From the NCBI GenBank assembly GCA_023430065.1, contig JAEZCG010000052.1, forward strand, positions 1 through 7,960: DNA of 7,960 nucleotides, read 5' to 3'. The notes beneath the pieces were generated by a model. That model was not told where the DNA came from, ran no database searches, and saw only the letters and a program-made list of their open reading frames with translations. This DNA is from Pseudomonadota bacterium (GTDB taxonomy: Bacteria; Pseudomonadota; Gammaproteobacteria; Burkholderiales; SHXO01). Position 1 is the first letter of the stretch; the number at the start of each line of letters is the position of its first letter. This document shows positions 1 to 5,584 of the stretch, in pieces. Made by a program: the position numbers and the translations under genes.

Positions 1-254
1 AGATAGCCCACGCGGCGCTGCTGCGGCGGAAGGTCGATGCCTGCGGTGGAATCGAACAGCACGCGGTCGCCGACCTGGATCACGCCCTCGTCGGGGGAGA
101 TCAGTCCGGCGATGCACTGCATCGTGACGCTCTTGCCCGAACCGGATGGCCCGAAGACCACCACCCGGTCGTCCAGCGTGGTGAAGCAGGCCTGCAGCGT
201 GAACGCCCGTTCGCGCGTGCGCAGCGTCTTGCGGATGTCGACACGCAGCTTCAT
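1..254 (-). CDS. modC: Molybdate ABC transporter ATP-binding protein ModC (N-terminal part, cut by window edge)
   Basis: This is the ATPase that powers molybdate import, acting on the cytoplasmic face of the inner membrane with ModB. Only 84 complete codons are present; the gene continues past the left edge. The translation begins MKLRVDIRKTL and has a Walker A motif GPSGSGKS at residues 35-42, followed by the usual helix ending in IAGL. The PPQQRRVGY segment at the cut is the lead-in to the Q-loop of sugar, sulfate and molybdate importer ATPases. The ABC signature, Walker B and the C-terminal molybdate-binding (TOBE) domain lie outside the window. The start is 7 bases after the modB stop, with no clear Shine-Dalgarno sequence, so translation is probably coupled to modB. 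The name ModC rests mainly on the adjacent modB and modA; the ATPase fragment alone could also fit a sulfate-type transporter. Confidence 0.88.
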   Translation of the reverse strand, partial: MKLRVDIRKTLRTRERAFTLQACFTTLDDRVVVFGPSGSGKSVTMQCIAGLISPDEGVIQVGDRVLFDSTAGIDLPPQQRRVGY

Positions 255-261
255 GGCTGGA

Positions 262-927
262 TCAGTCGCGTGGCTTGAGCAGCTTGCCGGAGCCGAACAG
301 GATGGCCACGCACACCACCGACGTCAGCAGCACGAGAAAGTTGGCCAGATCGTCCTGGCCCGCCTGCACTGCGTCGTAGACGGCGAGTGAGAGCGTCTGC
401 GTCCTGCCCGGAATGTTGCCGGCAACCATCAGCGTCGCGCCGAATTCGCCCATGGCACGTGCGAAGGCCAGCATCGTCCCCGCCAGGACACCGCGCCACG
501 CCAGCGGGAAGGTGACGCGGAAGAACACGCCCCCCTCCGATACGCCCAGCGTGCGTGCCGCCCCCTCGAGCTGCCGGTCGACGCTTTCGACGGCGGCGCG
601 CGCCGCCTTGAACACCAGCGGAAAGGCGACGATGGCCGCGGCGAACACCGCACCCTGCCAGGTGAACATGAGGGTGATGCCGAACGTCTCCCAGATCCAC
701 TCGCCGATCCAGCCGCGCCGTCCGATCAGCACGATGAGGTAGTAACCCAGCACGGTCGGCGGCATGACCATAGGCAGGGTGCACACCGCGTCCATCAGGT
801 CGCGACCCGGGAACTCGTAGCGCGCCAGGACGAATGCGACGGCGACGCCGATGACGAGCGCAAGCAGCGTCGCAAAACCCGCGACCTTCAGGGTGAGCAG
901 CAGCGGAACGAGGGCGGGTCCAAGCAT
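262..927 (-). CDS. modB: Molybdate ABC transporter permease ModB
   Basis: This is the inner-membrane permease that passes molybdate from ModA into the cytoplasm. The product is 221 residues, close to the usual ModB length, and consists mostly of hydrophobic segments (about five membrane spans, the first near residues 8-35). The cytoplasmic EAA loop that contacts the ATPase is visible as EGAARTLGVSEGG near residues 121-133. The C-terminal stretch GEFGATLMVAGNIPGRTQT is strongly characteristic of ModB and separates it from other permeases. The ATG at 927 is directly preceded by an in-frame TAA two codons upstream, and no downstream start fits, so this start is secure although no Shine-Dalgarno sequence precedes it. 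It lies 83 bases after modA and 7 bases before modC on the same strand. Confidence 0.95.
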   Translation of the reverse strand: MLGPALVPLLLTLKVAGFATLLALVIGVAVAFVLARYEFPGRDLMDAVCTLPMVMPPTVLGYYLIVLIGRRGWIGEWIWETFGITLMFTWQGAVFAAAIVAFPLVFKAARAAVESVDRQLEGAARTLGVSEGGVFFRVTFPLAWRGVLAGTMLAFARAMGEFGATLMVAGNIPGRTQTLSLAVYDAVQAGQDDLANFLVLLTSVVCVAILFGSGKLLKPRD

Positions 928-943
928 GGCGCGGGATTATAGA

Positions 944-963
944 CGGCACCTGAAGAGGTGCCG
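944..963 (-). other. Perfect hairpin between modA and modB
   Basis: CGGCACCT and AGGTGCCG form a perfect 8-bp stem around a 4-base loop in the modA-modB spacer. On the transcribed (minus) strand it is followed by TCTATAATC rather than a T-run, so it does not look like an efficient intrinsic terminator. It could be a partial terminator or a 3' stabilising element that lets the binding protein be made in excess over the membrane subunits, as seen in other ABC importer operons. The role is inferred; the stem itself is plain in the sequence. Confidence 0.55.
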
Positions 964-1010
964 CACATGAATGCCTCCATGCCGGTCGCCGCATTGCGGG
1001 CTGGAATGCC

Positions 1011-1775
1011 TCAAGGCTTTCCGAATCCGTACTTCAGAAGGATTCTCTGCGCCGCCTCGGACTGGATGAACGTGACGAACTTACGCGCATGCATCTCCTG
1101 TCCGTTGCCCTTCACCGCAGCAATCGGATACCGAATCGGCGTGGCCGTCGGCACTTCGAGAGCGGTCCGCACCTTACCCTTCACGAGTTCCGCGTCAGTC
1201 GCATACACGAAACCCGCGTCCGTCTCCCCCCGCATGACATAGTCCAGGCTCTGACGCACGTTCTGCGTGTAGACGTACTTCGGCTGCAACGCCTCCCAAA
1301 GCTTCGCGGCTTCCAGCGCGCCCTTGGCATAGCGCCCGGCCGGCACGCTGTCCGGGATGCCGAGCGCAATGCGCCGGATGGCATCGCTGGACAAATCGGT
1401 CAGATCCCGGAAAGTGACGCTCGAATCTTTGGGAACGACCACGACGAGCCTGTTCGATGCGAAATCTTCACGGGGCCCCTTGACGAGCAGATTTCGCTTT
1501 TCTGCCCGATCCATCGTTTCCTGGTCGGCTGCGGCGAATACGTCAACGGGCGCACCACGTGCGATCTGCTGTAGCAGCGATCCGGACGCACCGAAATTGA
1601 ACTGAACACGGTCGCCCGGGTGAGCCGTTTCGTACTCCTTCCCGATTTCGGTAAATGCATTCGTGAGGCTTGCGGCAGCCGAGACGATGACGTCCGTTGC
1701 GCCAGCCAATGTCGAAAACGCCAGTCCGAGCGTCAATTGAAGTGCGAGGATGAATCGAGGGAAATTGGGATGCAC
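1011..1775 (-). CDS. modA: Molybdate-binding periplasmic protein ModA
   Basis: This is the periplasmic receptor that binds molybdate (and usually tungstate) and hands it to ModBC. With the GTG start at 1775 the product is 254 residues, with a signal peptide at about 1-26 ending in LAGA before TDVIVSAAASL. ModA landmarks follow: the first oxyanion-binding serine in SAAAS (S36), the second in FGASGSL (S64), the PVDVFAAAD segment, IPDSVPAGRYAKGALE, and VYATDAELV, which carries the expected ligand tyrosine. An upstream in-frame GTG at 1808 would give 265 residues. It would overlap the porin gene, has no ribosome site, and puts charged residues ahead of the signal peptide, so I prefer 1775, which has GGGGA seven bases upstream. 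The start lies 13 bases beyond the porin stop, so the two genes are almost certainly cotranscribed. Confidence 0.95.
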   Translation of the reverse strand: MHPNFPRFILALQLTLGLAFSTLAGATDVIVSAAASLTNAFTEIGKEYETAHPGDRVQFNFGASGSLLQQIARGAPVDVFAAADQETMDRAEKRNLLVKGPREDFASNRLVVVVPKDSSVTFRDLTDLSSDAIRRIALGIPDSVPAGRYAKGALEAAKLWEALQPKYVYTQNVRQSLDYVMRGETDAGFVYATDAELVKGKVRTALEVPTATPIRYPIAAVKGNGQEMHARKFVTFIQSEAAQRILLKYGFGKP

Positions 1776-1782
1776 TGGTCTG

Positions 1783-1787
1783 TCCCC
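1783..1787 (-). promoter_or_regulatory. Ribosome binding site that decides the modA start
   Basis: GGGGA on the minus strand lies seven bases before the GTG at 1775. No comparable purine-rich site precedes the alternative GTG at 1808, so this site favours the shorter ModA with a clean signal peptide. It overlaps the region just after the porin stop codon, which suggests translational coupling. Confidence 0.6.
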
Positions 1788-1788
1788 G

Positions 1789-3402
1789 TTAGAAATCGAT
1801 CTGCCCACGCAATAGGATCGCGCGTTCCTTGTCCTCGGTCACGCCGTTCACCACGATCGGCGTATCGAACCTTGTGTCGACATAGTCGAACCAGAAGCGG
1901 GTGTAGACGTTGGGAATCCATTTGAGCTGTGCCGTCACCGCGTGCGCCCCGGTGGTGGAAGTGCTGACGGGGGAGGTGGACCCTAAGCGGCCCGTCCCTG
2001 CCGGGTTGGAAGTGCTGAAATCATCGCCATCGAACTGGCTGTAGCGGAGGCCGACTTCCCACGCGCCCCAGCCGCCCCCCTTTCCGCGGGTGAATCGGTT
2101 GCGCGGAAGAATCTTGGTGACCTGTGCATCGCGGTAGAAATCCGCATACGCCTCCCCGGTGATGAGCCAGAACGCGGAAACCGTGCTCGCTGACAACTTG
2201 CGCGTGAAGCGCAACTCCGGACCGGGGGCAAGGCGGGCACCCTCGTACTCCACTTGGGTGTACTCACCCTGGACCTTGACAGGTCCATAGGAGAGCAGGA
2301 ACTCCGCGTTGCTGAACGTGCGATCGATATTGCTGACCGTGACGCCAGGGGCGCCAAAGCCGGCCGGCGTGAAGAACGTTGCGCCGCGGGCCTCGGTCTG
2401 CATGGTCGCGGCGACGTAGGGATTGCTGGCACCGTTCGCGATTTTAGCCTGCTTGAACGACCCCCCAAGATGCACGATGGCATCGGGAACGTCGAAGAGT
2501 TGCGCGACATTGACCACCCCTCGCAGCGTGACCTCCTTGCTGTCGGCCCGCACGTCGTTGGGATTCCCCTGTCGCTCCTCCAAATTCGTACCCACGCCAT
2601 TGCTCACCGTCGCGCCATACCACAGGCCTTTGTATGGCGACCCGTACGCCATGATGCCGCGATCGTAGTTGAGGTTCTGCAGCAGATTGTGCTGCAGGCC
2701 ACGCTCCATGAAATCGCTGTACAGGTCGAGCAAGGTCTGTTCGTAGCCAAAGGCAGGTTTGAACTGCCCGAGCCGGAAGCGGGTGTACGGAGCGAACCAT
2801 CCGACATCGAAATAGCCCAGCGTCAATGCGACGTTCTGCGCTGTCGAGCCGGATGCATTCCCGTTGGCGAACTCGCCTTCGACGACGATGCGGTAATCCT
2901 TGAGCAGCGTCGCGTCCACGCCGAAGCGCGCGCGCCGAAGTCCGAATGTGTCTGCGACTGCATCGTCCGGGTGGAAGTCGCGATAGTCGAGTTGGACACG
3001 CCCGCCGAGTTTGATGGCCCAATTCCCGCGCGGATCTTCGAACAGGATGCCTTGTGCGAAACGGGCCTGGATCCCCTGCTGATCGACCTTTTGTTCCAGT
3101 GTCTGGACCCGCTCGTTCAGGGTGGACGCCTCCGCGGCTGCTGAGGCCGCTTCGGGCTGAGTCGGCCGCACCTCTTGGTCGACCGCTTCCGTGTCCTCCG
3201 TTGCCGTCGGCAAGGGCGCGGGCGCCTGTACCGCAGCCTTCAACGCTTTTAACTCCTGGGTCAGCGTGCGCAGTTGCTCCTCGAGCCGGCGGATGCGTTC
3301 CTCGGCATCCTGGGCGCCGGCGTCGCCCGGTGCGATGAGCCACGTCAGCACGAGCGCCGCAGTGCACCGGCCCAGTCGGAAGGGAGGTCGTCGAGTCTTC
3401 AA
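1789..3402 (-). CDS. Phosphate-selective porin O/P family outer-membrane channel, first gene of the mod operon
   Basis: This is a beta-barrel outer-membrane porin of the OprO/OprP type (Porin_O_P family), whose known members take up phosphate or polyphosphate. The product is 537 residues. A signal peptide (about 1-30, ending AGA before QDAEER) is followed by a heptad-like coiled coil (32-59), a Pro/Ala/Thr/Glu-rich linker, a second short coil (about 92-112), and then the barrel from about residue 118. Family hallmarks include LRRARFGVDATL, the RLGQFKPAFGYEQ segment and the following DFMERGL. The chain ends in IDF, the terminal aromatic signal used for barrel assembly. The start is TTG at 3402, supported by a ribosome site 8 bases upstream and a signal peptide that begins immediately. 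Its place ahead of modABC, and the ModE-like sites upstream, argue that it carries molybdate rather than phosphate; that is inference. General anion passage is the alternative. Confidence 0.9.
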   Translation of the reverse strand: MKTRRPPFRLGRCTAALVLTWLIAPGDAGAQDAEERIRRLEEQLRTLTQELKALKAAVQAPAPLPTATEDTEAVDQEVRPTQPEAASAAAEASTLNERVQTLEQKVDQQGIQARFAQGILFEDPRGNWAIKLGGRVQLDYRDFHPDDAVADTFGLRRARFGVDATLLKDYRIVVEGEFANGNASGSTAQNVALTLGYFDVGWFAPYTRFRLGQFKPAFGYEQTLLDLYSDFMERGLQHNLLQNLNYDRGIMAYGSPYKGLWYGATVSNGVGTNLEERQGNPNDVRADSKEVTLRGVVNVAQLFDVPDAIVHLGGSFKQAKIANGASNPYVAATMQTEARGATFFTPAGFGAPGVTVSNIDRTFSNAEFLLSYGPVKVQGEYTQVEYEGARLAPGPELRFTRKLSASTVSAFWLITGEAYADFYRDAQVTKILPRNRFTRGKGGGWGAWEVGLRYSQFDGDDFSTSNPAGTGRLGSTSPVSTSTTGAHAVTAQLKWIPNVYTRFWFDYVDTRFDTPIVVNGVTEDKERAILLRGQIDF

Positions 3403-3410
3403 TTTGTTGT

Positions 3411-3415
3411 CCCTC
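3411..3415 (-). promoter_or_regulatory. Ribosome binding site supporting the TTG start of the porin
   Basis: GAGGG on the minus strand lies 8 bases before the TTG at 3402. No ATG or GTG gives a signal peptide in this frame, and the coding frame cannot be extended upstream to another start, so this site is the main support for the rare start codon. Confidence 0.6.
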
Positions 3416-3424
3416 GTTCCGTGG

Positions 3425-3452
3425 TTCGCTATATAGTACTCGATACAACGGC
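3425..3452. promoter_or_regulatory. Putative ModE operator, copy A (porin-proximal)
   Basis: Read on the plus strand, the site is TTCGCTATATA, six bases, then GATACAACGGC. The published ModE-box pattern is ATCGnTATATA, six or seven bases, then TATATAnCGAT. The left half matches at all but the first base and the right half at about 7 of 11 positions, with the correct spacing. ModE loaded with molybdate normally represses modABC, and the site precedes the porin-modABC operon. The regulator gene itself is not in the window. Confidence 0.72.
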
Positions 3453-3477
3453 GCTGTATCTTCGTTGATATAGCGAA
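3450..3477. promoter_or_regulatory. Putative ModE operator, copy B (inverted, porin-distal)
   Basis: Read on the minus strand, the site is TTCGCTATATC, six bases, then GATACAGCGCC: almost the same half-sites as copy A, with an unrelated spacer and the opposite orientation. The two copies share a symmetry centre at 3451. The outer arms (3424-3434 and 3468-3478) are perfect 11-bp inverted repeats and the inner GATACA/TGTATC arms (3442-3447 and 3455-3460) are also perfect. Conserved half-sites with divergent spacers are what two protein-binding sites should look like. Confidence 0.7.
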
Positions 3478-3487
3478 CGGATGTCAA
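3458..3487 (-). promoter_or_regulatory. Possible sigma70 promoter of the porin-modABC operon
   Basis: A consensus -35 TTGACA reads leftward at 3487-3482. The best -10 at an allowed distance is GAAGAT at 3463-3458 (18-base spacer), which matches TATAAT at only 3 of 6 positions. Its spacer lies inside operator copy B, so ModE binding would block polymerase. A second possible -10, TACTAT at 3438-3433, lies inside copy A but lacks a good -35. The transcription start is therefore uncertain. Confidence 0.4.
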
Positions 3488-3501
3488 GCACGCCGGTGGT
3501 C

Positions 3502-3570
3502 CGGTCGCCCGGTCAATGCCGACAGAGGGCTTACATTCTCAGGAAAGCCGGGCGACGAGCGGTCGCCCGG
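3502..3570. repeat. Short direct repeat flanking one complementary arm
   Basis: CGGTCGCCCGG occurs twice, at 3502-3512 and 3560-3570. The segment CCGGGCGAC at 3548-3556 is complementary to nine bases of both, so an RNA across this gap could form either a tight hairpin (3548-3570) or a longer loop (3504-3556). The repeat may be a remnant of a REP-like palindromic element. The 3479-3584 gap contains no gene that I can see. Confidence 0.4.
3548..3570 (-). terminator. Probable intrinsic terminator of the efflux operon
   Basis: CCGGGCGAC and GTCGCCCGG form a perfect 9-bp GC-rich stem around a 5-base loop, starting 15 bases after the stop codon of the lipoprotein gene. In the direction of transcription the stem is followed by CTTTCCT, a short and imperfect T stretch. 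Its position separates the efflux genes from the promoter region of the porin-mod operon. Confidence 0.55.
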
Positions 3571-3584
3571 GTAGCTGACGCCGA

Positions 3585-4085
3585 TCAGTTCGTGGCGTCG
3601 ATCTCCGCCCAGCGCTCACGCGCACGGATCGCCTGATCGATGTCTTCGCGAGCCGCCTGATCGCGGGCCCCGATGTACAGCATCGATTTGGCAAAGTCGC
3701 CGTAGGTGATGTCGCCAGCGTACAGATCCGCTAGCGTGGAAGTGATGCGGTCCTGGCTCGCCGTGCGATAACTCGGCGGTTCGCCCAGCTTTCGGGCGGC
3801 GAATCTATCGCACGCGACCTGGGCTTCCGCCAGGGCGAGGATCGCCTGCCGCTCCGCGTCGCTCGTGGCGAAGGTGCGGTTGGCCAGCATCTCGATCGGC
3901 TGTGGCTCGCCGATGGACAGCGGGAGCAGGATCTTCTCCCGCAGCGGATCGATGCGGGCGTCAGCGAGGCGCTGCGCGCAGTAGGTTCTGACCTCGTCGG
4001 CCGCCTGGTCCTGCATGCCGCCCGTCGCACAGCCCGTGGCGAGCGTCGCGAGGGCCGCCAGGAAAAGCATCTTCGGTTGGTTCAT
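3585..4085 (-). CDS. Small lipoprotein of unknown function, coupled to the efflux channel gene
   Basis: I do not recognise this 166-residue protein. It begins MNQPKMLFLAALATLATGC, a short lipoprotein signal with a lipobox ending at Cys19. Ala at +2 predicts transport to the outer membrane, facing the periplasm. The mature part is soluble and mainly helical in character, with two further cysteines (C36 and C92) that could form a disulfide, a DPLREKI segment near 46-52, MLANRTF near 66-72, and a charged helical C-terminus. The start at 4085 has AGGAG seven bases upstream and overlaps the stop of the outer-membrane factor gene by ATGA. A longer in-frame reading from 4217 would lie inside that gene and hide the signal peptide, so I reject it. 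Cotranslation with the channel suggests an accessory role in efflux or assembly, but no function can be assigned. Confidence 0.85.
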   Translation of the reverse strand: MNQPKMLFLAALATLATGCATGGMQDQAADEVRTYCAQRLADARIDPLREKILLPLSIGEPQPIEMLANRTFATSDAERQAILALAEAQVACDRFAARKLGEPPSYRTASQDRITSTLADLYAGDITYGDFAKSMLYIGARDQAAREDIDQAIRARERWAEIDATN

Positions 4086-5584
4086 CTCACTGCTCCTTGT
4101 TCGGCATCGCCAAGCTGGGAGACGGCGCGCAGATCCGGGGCGCCCGTCGGGCGTGCTTCCCATCCACCGCCGAGGGCTTTGACCAGTGCCACGCTCGCCA
4201 GCAGCTGCTGATTCCACACTGCATTGTACTGGCGCTCGGCCTGCAGCCGGCTGCGCTGCGCGTCGACCACCTCGAGAACGGTGACCAGGCCCGCGCGATA
4301 GCGGGCTCCGGCGAGTTGTTCCGCCCGGTGAGCGCGGGCGCTGGCCCGCGACAGCGCCTCCTGCTGCGCATCCAGGTAGCGCACCGCAGCCAACGCGTCT
4401 TCCACCTCACGGAATGCGACCAACAGGCGCTCGCGGTAGCCGGCGAGATTCTCGCGCCACGCCGCCTCAACCCGATCGCGGTTCGCCCGAAGCCGTCCGC
4501 CGTCGAACAATGGTTGCACCAGGCCGCCGGCGATGCCCCAAATGAAGCTGTCCGTGTCCAGCAGATCGGACAGATCGGCACTCTCGAAGCCCAGCGAGCC
4601 GGTCAATCGGATGGACGGAAAGAACGCGGCCTGCGCGACCCCGATATCGGCATTGCGTGCGGCGAGCAGGCGCTCGGCCTCGGCGACGTCCGGACGACGT
4701 TCGAGCAGATCCGACGGCAGGCCGAGCGGCACGACGGGCAGAGTAGGCTTGGCGCCCGCAGCGGCGAGCGTGAACGCGGCCGGCGGTTCACCCAGCAGCA
4801 CGGCGAGCGCGTGTTCCAGTTCCGCCCGCTGCCGGCGGACCGCTTGCAGTTCACTCTCGGTCAGGGCCAGTTCTGCGTCTACGCGCGCGACGTCGAACTC
4901 CGTTGCCAGCCCGTTGCGCCGGCGTGCCTCGACGATCGCATGCGACTTGCGGCGGATGTCCAAATTGTCGGTGAGGATGCGCAGTTCCTCCTCCCGCGCC
5001 CGCATGGAGAAGTACGTCTGCGCCACCTCACCCTGCAGCGTGAGCAGGACGGTGTGATAAGCGGCCTGACTCGCCTCCAGCCGTGCCTGCGCACCTTCGC
5101 GCTGGCGCGCGAGCCTGCCCCACAGGTCCACCTCGTAGGCCGCGATCAGCGGCAGGCGAAAGCGATCGGTCGTGTAGGCTTCGTTACCCGGCACCTTGCT
5201 CGGCTGATCGGGGCGATTCTCCGACACCCGGTAGCGCGCGACGTCCGGCGCCAGTTCGAGCACCGGCATGCTGCCTGCGCGCGCCAGCCCGCTCAGCGCG
5301 CGCGCCTGATCCACGCGCGCTGCGGCCGCCTGCAAACGTACGTTGCCCGCCTGCGCGCGCGCCTGCAGATCGTTCAGCACCGGATCGTCAAAGAACTCCC
5401 ACCAGGCGCCCTTGGAGATGTCGTCGCGTGGCGTAGCCTCACGCCAGGGATCCGCTTCGCGGTAGGCGAGCGGCACCGCCACATCCGGACGTCGATGGTC
5501 GGGGCCTACCGCCGTGCACGCGCCGAGCAGCAGGGTTGCGAACAGAATCGCACCGGCAGCGGGCCGGAGTCCGCTGCCCTTCAT
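4082..5584 (-). CDS. RND efflux outer-membrane factor, NodT/OprM family lipoprotein
   Basis: This is the outer-membrane channel of a tripartite efflux pump (TolC-like fold: beta-barrel plus a long periplasmic alpha-barrel). The product is 500 residues, the normal size for the family. A lipoprotein signal ends in LLGAC (Cys23), followed by the family's VGPDxxxP motif at 26-33. Two OEP repeats follow. Diagnostic segments include WWEFFDDPVL near the first repeat and LERRPDVAEAERLLAARNADIGVA ahead of FFPSIRLTGSLG in the second repeat, as in OprM and NodT proteins. The ATG at 5584 overlaps the adaptor stop codon by ATGA, and its own stop overlaps the next start in the same way, so three genes are translationally coupled. 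The substrate cannot be inferred. Confidence 0.94.
   Translation of the reverse strand: MKGSGLRPAAGAILFATLLLGACTAVGPDHRRPDVAVPLAYREADPWREATPRDDISKGAWWEFFDDPVLNDLQARAQAGNVRLQAAAARVDQARALSGLARAGSMPVLELAPDVARYRVSENRPDQPSKVPGNEAYTTDRFRLPLIAAYEVDLWGRLARQREGAQARLEASQAAYHTVLLTLQGEVAQTYFSMRAREEELRILTDNLDIRRKSHAIVEARRRNGLATEFDVARVDAELALTESELQAVRRQRAELEHALAVLLGEPPAAFTLAAAGAKPTLPVVPLGLPSDLLERRPDVAEAERLLAARNADIGVAQAAFFPSIRLTGSLGFESADLSDLLDTDSFIWGIAGGLVQPLFDGGRLRANRDRVEAAWRENLAGYRERLLVAFREVEDALAAVRYLDAQQEALSRASARAHRAEQLAGARYRAGLVTVLEVVDAQRSRLQAERQYNAVWNQQLLASVALVKALGGGWEARPTGAPDLRAVSQLGDAEQGAVR

Noticed and set aside
251..994. A second leftward open frame (247 codons) overlapping modB
   Set aside because: It is out of frame with the clear ModB reading and gives an Arg/Gly/Ala-rich sequence with no membrane segments.
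1776..1808. Alternative modA start (GTG at 1808)
   Set aside because: It overlaps the end of the porin gene, has no ribosome site, and adds residues such as NGDRP ahead of a signal peptide that is already complete from 1775.
2254..3144. Rightward open frame of 296 codons antisense to the porin
   Set aside because: It is opposite a secure porin gene, and no ribosome site or recognisable domain supports it.
4086..4217. Longer N-terminus for the small lipoprotein starting at 4217
   Set aside because: It would lie inside the outer-membrane factor gene and bury the lipoprotein signal 44 residues inside the protein; the ATG at 4085 has a ribosome site and an ATGA overlap.
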